A DNA stretch of 64,000 nt from Gongronella butleri (lineage: Eukaryota; Mucoromycota; Mucoromycetes; Mucorales; Cunninghamellaceae). The notes under the pieces were generated by a model that saw nothing but the letters and a program-made list of their open reading frames with translations, ran no database searches and was not told the origin of the DNA. Below are positions 35,470-47,300 of this stretch, piece after piece; within the stretch, counting starts at the first letter, position 1, and every line of letters begins with the position of its first letter. The stretch spans positions 124,001 to 188,000 of the forward strand of contig JAIWZP010000033.1 of NCBI GenBank assembly GCA_025201375.1. The letters are read 5' to 3'. The position numbers and the translations under genes are program-made.

Positions 35470-38271
35470 ATGCCACCTAAAAGACGCAGTAAAGAGTCAA
35501 AACAAGAAAAACACGGGGTTGACGTGTCTTCAACAGTGAAAATTCATTTTTTTTTTAAAACAGTGCCTGATGGAGATGGAGACCCCGGGTCAAGCGCGGC
35601 TCGTCTTCTCAAGCAGCCGCGTTTGCTGGATGATCCCATGCACATACCCTCCCTGAAAAAGGCGAAAAAAATGGTGGCTCCCGCGCGACGACGTTTCTGC
35701 GTGGCCACAAAATGAGTCGGATGCTTATTTCTCTCTATAGGAGCCGATTCAGAATATTTTTTATTAATTAAAGAATTCCTGATTTATTTTTAATTTGGTT
35801 TTAAGTCCGGAAGCTAATAAATAAATACATCAATACTTTGAGTAATAGCTGTTACTTGGAATAATCCACCGAATACTCCCACTCTACCATTGAGTTACCA
35901 GACTATTATTATTAATTAAGTTAATAATAAATACCTTCAAAAAAGGCCTGAGTTTTTCTAGACTATTGCGAGTTCGAGTCTCGCCACTTGTAAATTAATA
36001 TTTTATATAGGTAATAAATAAAATATAACTATAAAATATAAGTAAGATGTCAACCGACGAGGTACAGCCAGAATTTTTTTCAAAAAAAAAGGAGAGCGTG
36101 GCACTGATTGATCTATTTTTATAGCTTGTGCGCCTATTGAACGACGACAACCACAAAGATTATAACGAGAACACGGTGCGCCACATGCATTGCAACAAAG
36201 AGAATTGTGGAAACCTCGAGCCAATTGATCAATTCATGAAAGTGGTGGAGCGAACCGACAAGAAGGGCGTCATTCATCAACGAAAAACGTTTTACAAATG
36301 CTGCCAGACGTGTCGAGATTCTCAAACGGTGAGTCCAGCCTCCCTTGGAACTTGATTGACAGAGAGCACATTTTCTCATTTTTTTTGATTGCATGACAGG
36401 CCGCTATGCAAAAGCATCGAAAGACACTTGCAAAAGACCTCGACCGCACGAGAAAAGTAGGCAAAAAAAAAAACAAGTGGCTCATGGAATCTCACAAAAT
36501 CTTTTTGACAAGGCCGTGGAAGAACTCAATAACAAACAAAGTATCCCTGAATCATCATTGACCTGCACGGGGTGCAACAAACGGCACCAGATTGCAACAG
36601 AGTTCAAGACTATTACCCCCGGCGGCCAGATCGTGTACGTCGTGAGCTGCGCGACGTGCCGCGCCAGTGCTAAAAAGGTAGGCTGAAAAGAATACCAATT
36701 GATGCCTTCCAAATCTTATTCTCTTTTTTTTTTTCAGAGAGGCGAAGAGCGACGCCATGTGCACCAAGCTGACACGGACGCACTGACAGACGACATGGAG
36801 CCGGTAAAATGCGCGGGCTGTGGCTTCAAGTTCCCCGTTGCTGACTTCATCAAGAAAAACGGCGACCGCCAGAGCTATTGCTCCATGTGTCGTGAGCGGC
36901 AACGCGCATTTGCTTCGGCGGCCAAAGACAAGCGGCTGGAAATCCATCAAGAGCGCATTGTAAGCAATGTGTTACACGGAAAAAGAAAAAGTCCTCATGC
37001 TTTTTTTATAGGACACCGCGGGCAACATATTGCAAAAGTGCACCAACTGTTTCAAAGATCGGCCAAGTGACCTGTTCAAGTCCAAGAATGGCACCATGCT
37101 CGACCTATACAGCAAGTGCCGTGACGTGGACTTGCGACAGGTAAGATTGACGGCAAAGAGAGAAAAAAAAAGAACCATAGAGAAAGAATTGACGACTAAT
37201 GAGCCTTCTTAGCCAAAGAATGGCCATAGGGTCTGCGTCGATTGCCACCACAAGCTGCCGTTGGATGATTTCAACCTCATTGACGGCAAGCTGCGGTCAC
37301 AGTGCAAACGCTGCGTCATCAAACAATACGAAGAGACGCAAAAAGCAATCAAAGAGGGCCAGGTACAAAAAAAAAAGCAGAAAAACGTGGCAAATGGACC
37401 AAACGACCAATTTTGTCATTTGTTTTAGACCATGACACACTCGCCACACGTGATGAATAGTATCACGGCTCTCATGCAGACAAAAAACCTCGAATGGCGC
37501 AAGAGACACCAAAACAAGCACCCGGAAGCCACAGATGCGGAACTCGACGACATCGCCCCCCTGCAGGGTCGCCAGGCTTGCCTGGCGACAATCAAGCGCG
37601 TCCTAATGGAGGCCAATTGCACATGCGACTTGTGTGGGCGTCCGGCACTGCGAATCCAACGCGTGGAGGATCTGGAGGACGGCAACATGGAAAGAGCATC
37701 CATGCAGCGAATAGACCCTCGACTCGGGTACAAAGACGACAACCTGAGCTGCCTCTGCCTAACATGCAATTTTTAAGTGCCTTGTTCAAGGGGTGCATAA
37801 AAGGGAAAAGTCGCTCACTTTGCTTTTTTTTTTTTTTTTTTTTTTTTTAGGTTCCTCAGCGACCTCCGCCCCAAGGAAGCCTGCCAGCTTATCGACTTGC
37901 TTTTTGGTCACAATGGCAACACACCCGACTCAAGCGAATTGGAGGACACGGAAATTATGAACATCAAGTCTGCAGCTGCCAAAAAAGACGTGGCGCTCGA
38001 CGTGCTGTTGGACGCTGCATCTTCCGCACAGCACCGATGCGCATTGACCGGTTGCGTCGGCACCTTCAACGTCAACGACAACAGGGACACGCATTTGCGC
38101 ATCGATTGCCTTTCCTTCGATCGCATCGTTCCAGGAAGGGAAGGCGGCCAGAATGTACCTGGCAATATCCAGGTCGTTAGTGGTTTTGTCAACTACGCAA
38201 ATCATTCACCCCGCAACAAAAATTTATGGGGTGGATCACGCGCATGCAACAGCAAGGTGCTGAGCAATTGA
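35470..38271 (+). pseudogene. Z1: cysteine-rich HNH-like gene, interrupted by mtDNA and broken
   Basis: Exon parts: 35470-35488, 35564-35712, remains of exon 3 on both sides of a mitochondrial insert, 36125-36328, 36400-36677, 36738-36959, 37012-37140, 37213-37362, 37429-37772, 37851-38271. Exons 6 to 9 have exactly the same lengths as in Z2. Exons 4-8 each encode one Cys4 module (for example CAGC..CSMC, CTNC..SKC, CVDC..CKRC); exon 9 encodes CDLCGRPAL with MQRIDPRLGY and CLTC; exon 10 encodes CALTGC with FDRIVPGREGG and NIQVVSGFVNYAN, an HNH/endonuclease-VII-like pattern with DRI in place of DHI. Lesions are a lost donor and stop at 35713, the insert, a missing A in exon 5 and a lost donor at 37773 (TTAAGT). 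Function unknown; DNA binding or cutting is inferred. Confidence 0.75.
35745..36046. mobile_element. NUMT inside Z1, with tRNA halves
   Basis: Extremely AT-rich block unlike its surroundings. On the plus strand 35968-35984 is a perfect T-arm (GCGAG-TTCGAGT-CTCGC) followed by CACTTGTA, the 3' end of a tRNA. On the minus strand 35881-35895 is a D-arm (ACTC-AATGGTA-GAGT). Neither tRNA is complete, so this is a mosaic of mitochondrial pieces. It lies between GGAGCCGATTC and CAACCGACGAG, which together look like exon 3 of the Z gene (RPEPTPQ in Z2). Borders are approximate. Confidence 0.7.
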
Positions 38272-38560
38272 AACGAAACCTGATGGCCAGTGTTGCTCGC
38301 GCCGCGGCACGCACCCCTCCTTGATTTCCCCGCTTTGCCTTTGATTTTACCTCCTTTTCCCTTGATTTTCCCGCTTTGCCTTTGACTTTGCGCAACCTTT
38401 GTCCCGTACTCTTTTTTTTTTTTTTTTTTTCTCATGGCGCGCAACCCCCCTTGATTTTCATCGTTTACCTTTGATTTTACCTCCTTTTCCCTCGATTTTC
38501 CCGCTTTGCCATTGACTTTGCGCACCCTTTGTCCCGTGCCCTTTGTTTTTCTCAGCTTTG
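38272..38560. repeat. Two tandem units of about 128 bp, each with internal repeats
   Basis: 38310-38410 and 38440-38545 share GGCGCGCAACCCC or GGCACGCACCCC, CCTTGATTTTCC, GCTTTGCCTTTGA and TGCGCAACCTTTGTCCCGT. Each unit contains two or three shorter CCTTTGATTTTACCTCC-type repeats. The array follows the stop codon of Z1 directly. Confidence 0.65.
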
Positions 38561-38881
38561 TGGCAATCTTACCAATAAAAAATTGTCGTCTAATTGGTGC
38601 AACAAGACAAAAATTATCATGGAGTTGATTGCCAGTTTCGTCCAATTCGTTATTGTGTTCTTTTTGTTTTCATGTAGTTGATGCTGTGTTTGCCGAGGTT
38701 CACGCGGCATGCACAACCTCAAACCCGCGGCTGCCACTCACTATCACCATGACTGGGCATCAAGGTGACACTTTTTTTTCCCCCAAATGCAATGCGGCCG
38801 CTTGTAAATGCTAGATACGCTGTGTTTCGGATGATGATGATTCAACCTCGCTTATAATAATCGCTTCTTTTTAAAAATGTC

Positions 38882-39112
38882 AGACCGGCTGCCGCAATTC
38901 CACGTTCACGCTCGCATTATTCCGCTTTTTGCATTTCTACGAGGGCAGCAAAATCTCGATTGATGGCATTGACATTTCGTAGATGCCCTTGCATGATCTG
39001 CGCTCGCGCATCAACATTGTGCCGCAAGACCCGGTGCATAGCAACATGGACCCATTCAACGACTTTGGCGACGACCAGATCTTTGAGGCGTTTGAACGCG
39101 GGCCTCGCTAAC
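38882..39112 (+). pseudogene. ABCC-type ABC transporter nucleotide-binding fragment, broken
   Basis: After an acceptor-like GTCAG the frame reads TGCRNSTFTLALFRFL, SKISIDGIDIS, stop, MPLHDLRSRINIVPQDPV and SNMDPFNDFGDDQIFEAFER. This is the second nucleotide-binding domain of MRP/ABCC transporters, from Walker A to beyond the Q-loop. Walker A is damaged (RNS in place of GKS), a TAG follows IDIS, and the residues between PQDPV and SNMDPF are deleted. It is joined directly to the duplicated OPT tail at about 39107. No more of the gene was found nearby. Confidence 0.85.
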
Positions 39113-39520
39113 ACATCCTTTTATTTTAGTCCCTATGGCGGCACCAGCTTTGATGGCCAATAGTTTATGCGATAAAATAAAGTCATCTTTTATTTTTTGA
39201 ATAATGTCCAGGATCACGCGACGCGTGGCACACCTCTTTTTTTTTTTCCCGATGATGCTTGTCCCCCCAGAGACCGAGGTGGGCCATTTGTTGCGCGACC
39301 AAGCCTCGTTCGTTTGAGCGCATGGGCCAACATCCCTCGCTTTTTGCTATTTTCGATGCTTTAATTGATCGCGATGCCATCGTGGCTGCATCTCTCGATA
39401 CCCAAGTGTGTGACCCATGCATGTAAACGCCGATGAATGTGACACAAGACGTCTATCGCTCGGTTAAGCTTCTAGAAATGGAGGCAATGAGTAATTTTGC
39501 ATAAAAGGGCCATTTTCACC
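39107..39520 (+). repeat. Duplicated OPT tail and 3' flank
   Basis: Second copy of 33733-34165. It contains an acceptor (TTTTAG), a last-exon-like SPYGGTSFDGQ-stop frame and the same 3' flank. With no OPT gene before it, it is a non-functional duplicate fused to the ABCC fragment. Confidence 0.8.
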
Positions 39521-41482
39521 CCCTTTTCTCCCTGCCCATGGAACCATCTGCCGAGATCCTGTCTCGCAAGAACCATTGAGACGCTATGCCCTGGCTCGGC
39601 GGGCATTGAAATCGTGCAAAATGCAATCAGGACCCGTGAGACAAAAAAAAAAAAAAAGGAACCACAGACATATTGCCCCGACCACGGTGCAACGCTGCAG
39701 ATAGTGTCATTGGCGGCCTGGCCATGCTCTTAAAGAGCAACATACAGAAAGCCGGTGTGATGCGCCGTTGGGCAAACCGTTTGACAGCAAAAAAGGACGG
39801 GGTTTCGCTGCTTGACCAAGGACAAATTGCTCAAAAAGGATGAAATCCTACTTTTTGAGCTGGAGTCGAGACCATCGTGGCCCTTTGGCCGAGAATGGCC
39901 TGCGATTTGACAAAAACAGGTTGAATGATCGCTGACGACGACGACAAAACAGAGGTATCGCTTTGATTCTCAGATTTTGTGCTTCCACCCACATCCATGG
40001 ATTCGCCATTTGTCACCGCCGTATCACTGGGTTTCTCCTAAAAAAGGAGCGTCCCCCCTGGTCATTGCCAAACAGAAAAAAAAAAAAGTGCAGCTCCACG
40101 CTCAACAATTCGTTGACAAATAATTGCCAAGACAAGCACTGCAATGTCACTTTTTTTTTTTCCACGGCCATTGCACACACCTATCTCACGTCAAAACCAC
40201 GGCCATTCCGCGGGAGCACATTATTCAAAAAGACAACAGTGGACGCTTTTCCATGCAATCGAGTATCATGATCTATTGCAAGCGGCCGACCACATGATGT
40301 CACCTCGCGCCTCGTCATTTATGATAAAAAGTCAGCCACAAAATCAAGGTCCAGGTTTTTGGGCAATAGCAATTGTGTGATTCATCAGGGTTTGATGAGC
40401 TGGCGCGTGCATCATGTGATGATCACAGCCAAAAACATCCCTTTTTTTCTCTCATTTGCCAATGTTTTCGATCCTCCATTTTTAAAGGGCAAGCTTTGTA
40501 TCAAGACATGGCTCGCTTGCAAAAAGAAAAAAGTGGATGGATGCGCGGGATTAATGGCGATACGGAAAAAAAATGGATTTATCGCGTTGCGCGCGCTTTT
40601 GGCTGAAACTTTTCCTACTATTTTTGGTGCGACGCGGCCGCACGCGTTTTCATTGGCCCATGATCTCATGCTAATCAAGAGCATGGTGTGACCCCAGGGG
40701 TGCCAAAAAAAAAAAGTTGGCGGCAAACGCCGTGCGTGCGAAGGGGTCACTGGGCATGTTTAATCAAGTTGCATATCCTGCATGCACGACGGGCCGCGGG
40801 GCGGACTTTTTTCACGCGTCGCGCACCATGACGAGACAACAAAGCTAGGCAGCTGAGCAGTCAACAGTAGTCAACACAGGCAGAGCCTCGATTTGTAGCA
40901 TCCATCGACCTTGATATCCGGTGAAGCGACCTTCCCACTGCCCAGACCGGTGTGAAGAAAATAAAACATCCAAAAGGATCCCAGCGGGTCACATTGAAAG
41001 CGAAAAATATGCCCTTTTTGCTTTTTCTTCCCCCTTTTTTGCAATTTTTGCTAAAAAAGGGCCGTGTAACCTTGAAAAGGAACGGTGCGGATACCAACAC
41101 GCGATTCTGGAGCTGCTTTTTTGCCACTGCTCCATGATGGGTCCGCCCAACTTTATCAAGAGAAAAAGGAAGAAAAAAAAAAAAAAGAAAAAAGGGTGCA
41201 CAGTGCGAAAACTCAAATTGCCCTTTTACCATATTCAGTCATTTCGTCCTGGAATGGTAACTTGATGGCATTTTATTCACAAGAACACAAAAGCTTATCC
41301 CACCAATCAAATCTGCCTCCAAGCGTTGAACCAAGTAGTATTTAATTTCTCGTACCTGCTTCATTTTTTTTCTCAGGCTGCACCTTTTTCTTTCTTTCTT
41401 TTTCTTCATCCCTCTTCTTGTCTTGCGTGTCGCTCTCCCTCCACTTTTTTTTTAATCACCCACACGTCCATCAACGCACGCC
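39521..41482. other. Intergenic region, no gene recognised
   Basis: Short frames only. 39700-39850 reads VIGGLAMLLKSNIQKAGVMR on the plus strand and then hits stops; it may be another gene relic but was not identified. Homopolymers occur near 39642, 40074 and 41175. The end holds the promoter of the second OPT gene, with CCAAT at 41303 and a TATTTAAT at 41339. Confidence 0.4.
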
Positions 41483-44400
41483 ATGGACATGGAGCCTCAC
41501 GAGCATACAAAGGTCGTGGAATCGTACCAGTCCAAGACCGAGGAGCACTTTGACGCGTATGAAAAGCGCGATTACCAAGATGACTACTTGGACAAGACCG
41601 AGCAAGTCAAGGTCGATGAGGCCGAGGAGGAGGATTCTCCCATTGAAGAGGTCCGCATCGTCGTGCCAAAGTAAGCGTCTCTTCCCTCTCTTATTTTTCC
41701 AGGCCAGATGGCCATAATGAGCCGCCACACAGCACCCAGATGATCCTCATTCATCGCTTTTTTTTCTGTGTATGCCTAATTTAGCACCGATGATCCCACT
41801 TTGCCCGTGTACACTTTCCGCATGTGGTCCCTGGGTGTCATCTTCACCTGCGCATTGGCTTTCATCAACCAGTTTATGTGGTTCCGTAAAAACACCATCC
41901 AAGTCTCTGCTCTCGTCGTCCAATTGCTGTCGTTCCCCATCGGCAAGGTCATGGAGCGAGTTATCCCCAAATCGCGATTCTTCAACCCTGGACCTTTTAA
42001 CATGAAGGAACACGTCCTCATTGCCACCATGGCGAACTGTGCTTTCAATACCGCGTAAGAAGACGCCGGAAAAAAAGCGCATAATCCCCAGCAAAAATCT
42101 CACAATTTCTAATTTTTTAGTTACGCCATTGATATTTTCGTGATTCAAAAAGTTTTCTACAAGCAAGATATTGGCTGGGGCGGTGGTATCCTCCTTGTGT
42201 GGACCACGCAGCTCATCGGTTTTGTAAGGCTCACAATTTAAACAGAATCCATGCAAAATCCGGCATAAATCTAACCAATTTTTACATTTCATAGGGTTTT
42301 GCTGGTGTGTTGCGTCCGTACCTAGTGTATCCTTCGGTGATGGTGTTCCCCCAGAACCTTTCGCAAATGTCGCTCTTCCGCTCGCTGCATCTCAAGGACA
42401 AGTAAGTTGACAAAGCTTCAGAAAAAATATTTTTTATCATTTTAACGTTTCTTCCTTCGTTTCTATAGCAACTGGACTGGCCCCTCGCGTCTCCGCTGGT
42501 TCTTTTACATGTTCACTGTCATGTTCATCTACTACTGGCTCCCTGGCTTGTTCTTCCCCGTGCTCTCCTTCTTCTCGTGGGTTTGCTGGATCGCGCCCAA
42601 CAACATTGTCTGTAAGTCAGCCACCACGAGCGCGCGCGACGTGTCACGACGCGTCGGAGCTCCAATTTGTCGCCACTCTTAACAATTCGCATTGAACACC
42701 CCTTTTTTTTGCTTTTTTTCAATTTTAGTGGGTCAATTGACTGGCACTGCCTCTGGTCTCGGCATCTTGGGTCTTGCCTTTGACTGGTCGACCATCACTG
42801 GCTTCTTGCTGTCGCGTAAGTTCAATTAAACAGCAATTGAGGGCATGGTGACTCATTTTTTTCCCTTTCTCCCAGCCCTCGTCGTGCCTTGGTGGGCCAT
42901 TGCCAACATTTTTGTTGGCTTTGTCTTCATTGCATGGATCCTTGCTCCTGCTTTGTACTACACCAACGTCTGGGACGCCAAGCTGTTCCCCATTGTGACC
43001 CAAGCTCTTTTCACCTCGGATGGCTCTCCCTGGAACATCAGCAAGGTCATGAACCCCGACAGAAGCCTCAATGTCACGGCTTACGACGAGTATGGTCCTC
43101 TGCGCATGTCTACGTTCTTCGCCATCACCTATGGTATCGGTTTTGCCGGTGTCAGCTCCATCTTGACCCACACCTACCTGTTCCACGGCCGTGAAATCTG
43201 GGAATCGTACAAACGCTCGCGCACCGACGCCACTGACATCCATCACAAGCTCATGAAGGCCTATCCCGAGGTGCCTCACTGGTGGTACGGCGCCATTTTC
43301 TTCATTGCCTTTGGTGTTTCGTTCGCTGTCCTCTACGCTTGGCCCATGGTAAGCAAAAAAAAAAAAAGATTTTTTTTTTTACACATCGACTCATTTTATT
43401 ATTTTTATTTTTAGCAACTTCCCTGGTGGGGCATGTTCTTGGCCATGGCCATTTGCATTGTTTTCCTTTTGCCCATTGGTATCATCACGGCCCTGACCAA
43501 CCAGACGCCCGGTCTCAATGTTATTACTGAATTTATTATCGGTTTCGCGTAATAGTCGATGAAAAAAAAGAAAAAAAAAGATGAAAGAAAGAAAAAAGGC
43601 ACTCACCCCTTTTTACAATTGCCTCCTTAAAATAGGTATCCTGGTCACCCCATTGCCAATGTTACTTTCAAGACCTATGGCTACATTTCCATGGTCCAGT
43701 GTATCACGTTTGTGCAGGATCTCAAACTCGGTCACTATGCCAAGGTCCCTCCCAGGGCCATGTTCTGGGTCCAGGTCGTCGGCACCTTTATTGGTGGCGT
43801 CGTCAATCTTGGTGTCGCCCAATGGCTCTTGGGCACCGTCAAGGATGTCTGTACCAAAGAGGCCTACCCCTTCACTTGCCCCTCGGCCAACACCTTCTAC
43901 TCTGGTACTGCAAAAAAAAATCAAAAAAAAAAAAACGTGTCACGTCGCAACCGTATCTCACCACGTTCTTTTTTTTATTTTTATTTTTTTTAATGCAGCC
44001 TCGGTCATTTGGGGTGCCATTGGTCCTCAGCGCATGTTTGGCCCCGGCACTTTCTACAATGCCACTCTGTACTTCTTCTTGATTGGCTTCCTGCTGCCTA
44101 TACCCTTCTACTTCATGGCTAAGAAGTATCCCAATACGTGGTGGCGCTGGGTGCACATCCCCCTGATCTTCAATGCCACGGGTATGATGCCTCCTGCTGT
44201 GCCCATCAACTTCTCCAGCTGGTGTCTGGTCGGCTTCATCTTCATGTACGTGCTGCGCAAGTACCGTCATGAATGGTGGCGCAAGTACAACTATGTCACA
44301 TCCGCCGCCTTTGACTGCGGTCTGGCTATCAGCATTCTCGTCATCTTTGGTGTCATCACTGGCAGCGGGTAAGCCTCGTTAAAATCCATCAATTGCAGTC

Positions 44401-44603
44401 AAACTCACCGCTTTTTTTCTTTTTTTTTTTTTTTCTCTTTCTTTAGATGGAGCCCCAACTGGTGGGGTGCCGGCGGCGCCGACGTAAACGGCACACCCGA
44501 CAACTGTAAAAACCCTAAAAAAAACCTATTTCAAAGTTCGTGCGTCGCTAACACCACTTTTTTTTTAGGCCCTTATGGCGGCACCAACTTCTATGGCGAA
44601 TAA
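41483..44603 (+). CDS. Oligopeptide transporter, OPT family (copy 2)
   Basis: Twelve exons (41483-41670, 41785-42054, 42121-42223, 42295-42401, 42469-42611, 42729-42815, 42876-43348, 43415-43548, 43636-43904, 43999-44368, 44447-44505, 44569-44603) give 745 aa. Proton-coupled peptide import across the plasma membrane is inferred from the family. It has the same motifs as the 30.8-kb copy: [55 protein letters not shown] and a [11 protein letters not shown] end. The acidic tail before [13 protein letters not shown] differs most and is 8 residues longer. Five internal exons have lengths identical to the paralogue (143, 87, 269, 370, 59), so the pair arose by duplication after most introns were in place. 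The intron after 42054 is unique to this copy. Transport substrate cannot be told from sequence. Confidence 0.92.
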
Positions 44604-45689
44604 TTCTTTTATGCCAATCAATTACAATATAATATATCGTTGCCCTGTAATAAATTCGTTAAAAATTGACTTTTTACCTGAGGGGGTATTGAGTTTGCCC
44701 AAAATCGCAGTGAAAATTGAGTTTTCACAGCTAAAAAGCTTTGTGAAAGCAATTGCGCCCGAGCTTTTGATTTTTCACGGGTGTTTGGCTTAAAGCATAT
44801 GTGGACACTACGATTCTGAGCAGCTTTGTTTGAGTGAATCCCGAAATAAACACTGTTAAAAAGAGGAAAATTCCCGCGTTCTGATAGGCTCAATCCCTTT
44901 TACGCGTTTTGCACGTGCACTTCTGAATTTTCTGGTTTCATTGATTAAGGTAACTAAGAAAATATGTAGAGAATCCGCGTCGGACCAACTTTGTCTGCCA
45001 GACCTTGGCACGTTGTCTTTTATTTTGCAGAGCTACAGTATCATATGCGTGGTCAAACCTTTCCAACACTAAATTTTCTGATTGGTACAAGGAAACATCG
45101 CGGCCCCATGTGGGGGGTGCCTGTTCGTGTATCTGGCGCTAATGATCCGGGAGTTCGTGTCATGTTGCCTGAGTCTGTGAGCCACGACAAAACCGGCGCG
45201 ACACGCGTATTTTTTTCATACTTTGCAAGATTAACAGCGCGTGTGCGAAACCATCGTGCCGTCCTGCCAACTACCGTTCATTTCTACGTTGGCCGGCACG
45301 AGAGTGCTCAGAGTGAGCGTCAAAAAAGTCAAAAAAAAAAACGAGAGGTCTACAGTAGCTATCTGCTCAATTCTGAGCAAAGTGAATATGCAGGATTTTC
45401 TTTGATTGAAAGCGTCGCGCATGGCGAGAAATCGCGATGGCGCGGATCCGACGTATACATCCCGGCCGTAGATGATGTGGTCACGGCGGCGCACGAAATA
45501 CATGTCGAGCAATCGCGTCACGCGCCTGTGTCACGTGCAATTACGCGTCGAAAATAGTGTAAAACGAGTGTCTCGCGGAGCCGACTTTTTCACGGCAACT
45601 TGCAGCTTGATCCCTTGCGACCTCAATGACGGAAACACGCGTCACGGACGTGTGTTCTCGCTGTGGAATCACTTTTGGGGACACTGCGA
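44604..45689. other. Intergenic region, no gene recognised
   Basis: The frames at 44991-45557 and their antisense are short and resemble nothing known. ACGCGT/ACGCGTC-type motifs are frequent near 45540-45780. Confidence 0.4.
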
Positions 45690-46145
45690 GTGTCACGGCC
45701 TAGCTCGTGTCAAGAGGCAAACGCGCTCAACGGGCGCGCGAGCCCACGTGCTCGGAGCCATTGACGCGTAGTGGCGCGTCAATGGCGCGTTAGAAAAAAA
45801 AGGAAATGAATTGACACACGATCAGATCATCCTCAATTACGTCTAACAAGAATCGTGTGCACCTGTACTCGTGCCTGGCCAAGACGCGCATTGCGTGGCA
45901 AGACAAACATTTGAATCAATCAAGAAAACGAAAAAAGGTAACAAGCAAAAAAACAAGCAAGCAAGAAATACAAGTCAAGATCAAGCACTGACCCGCTCAG
46001 CCCAAAGACATGTGCACCCTGACCAGTGCCTAGCCAATGGCGTGCAAGGCGCGGCATTGGCGGCAAATTGAAAAAAAAGAAGAAATCAAGCAAATCAAAA
46101 ATGCACGCAAAAATCAAGCAACGATCTGCGCATCCATCATCCATG
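45690..46145 (+). repeat. R2 dispersed repeat, copy 1 (plus)
   Basis: About 455 bases. In order it has TCACGGCCTAGCTCGTGTC, AGAGGCAAACGCG, GGAGCCATTGACGCG, GTGTGCACCTGTACTCGTG, AAACATTTGAATCAATCAAG, AAATACAAGTCAAGATCAAG, a CTAGCCAATGGCGTGCAAG and GCGCGGCATTGGCGG block, then A-rich sequence and GCAACGATCTGCGCATCC. The reverse complement of the same order appears at 47301-47778 and 47790-48235. No open frame is conserved between copies. Confidence 0.8.
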
Positions 46146-46189
46146 TTTCGTTTGCACGTTTCGCTGCTTTCCTTTTTTCAATGCGCTGC

Positions 46190-46540
46190 CACTGTGTCAC
46201 GGTCCAGCTCAAGCCCAGAAGCAAGCGCGCCAAAAAGACGCGCTAGCCAACGCGCTCGAAGCCATTGACATTCCGTGACGTGGCTATGGCGAAAAAAAAA
46301 AAATGCACGCAAATCAAGCACTAGTCAGTTCAGCCAAGAAATACGTGCATTCCAACTATAGCCTAGCCAATGGCGTGCAAGGCGCGGCATTGGCGGTGAA
46401 ATTGAAAAAAAAAGAAAGCAAAAGAGAAGCAGCGAAATGCGCAAGCCGCTGCGACCCTGCAAGCGCCCGCCCGATCCGCGTTGGCGTATCAAGAATCCTC
46501 AGTCGCACCAATTATGGAAGTCATTGCTGCCAAAAGCTTA
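46190..46540 (+). repeat. R2 dispersed repeat, copy 2 (plus, internally deleted)
   Basis: Begins TGTCACGGTCCAGCTCAAG, lacks the middle third, and continues with CACGCAAATCAAGCAC, CTAGCCAATGGCGTGCAAG, GCGCGGCATTGGCGG and a tail CCGATCCGCGTTGGCG and CGCACCAATTATGGAA that is shared with copies near 47130-47230 and 53690-53810. Confidence 0.7.
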
Positions 46541-47300
46541 TTTTAATTGACAACACCGCACGGTGACCAATTCAATCCAATCGAACACATGGTTATACCT
46601 TTAGTTTATTACGCCCTTGTCACACCGCGTGGTTACTTATCCAAAGATTACGCGTAAACAAATTCACAAGCAACGCATGGCATGTACAATACCTTCTTAT
46701 TGTCAAACCTATCTATTCCACGCGTCGTGGGCAAGTTCTCAGGCAGTATCAACTCGAATGGCCTGAGAACGTTCCCAATGGCGGCCTCCGAGTCTCAGTC
46801 TCGGAGCAAGATCCAATATGGTCGCGGTGCGAAGAAAAGAAAAATCGATGAAATTATAAAAAAGTCATTGTCAAGCAACCTCTCGTTCTTTTCTTTATAC
46901 CCGACAACTTTTTCCATCCCTCCCTTTTTCCTCTCTATTATTTTTATTCCTCCATCTTTTTTTTATATAAACATCATGCTGTATTACGAGTTCACACCCG
47001 GAACGACGCCCGTAGGGTTGGGCCCTTACTATTATGTCAGTTTGGGCCCGAGACCTGACACACTGTTGCGCCTTGCGCGCCATTGGCTTGCGCTTGTAAT
47101 CGAAACACACAAGCAATTCGTGTATGCGCACCCAATTCGCATAGGCGCACCCGATCCGCATTGGCGCCGCACCTCGACGAGTCTCGCTCCCACGCATCCA
47201 ATTATGGGTATCAGCCGATTTTCTAGTCGATCGTTTCTTTCCTTTTTTTTTCAATGGCGGCGCCTTGGGCGCCATTGGATTGCGCTTGTAATCGGAGTAC
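46541..47300. other. Spacer between inverted R2 copies
   Basis: No gene recognised. 47040-47230 contains R2 tail-like sequence (GCGCACCCGATCCGCATTGG, CCAATTATGG, AGCCGATTTTCTAGTCG). The + strand frame at 46682-47308 is a chance frame over low-complexity and repeat DNA. Confidence 0.4.

Noticed and set aside
39700..39850. Possible further piece of the ABCC transporter (VIGGLAMLLKSNIQKAGVMR)
   Set aside because: A vague resemblance only; no ABC signature, Walker B or H-loop could be placed, so it was not annotated as ABC.
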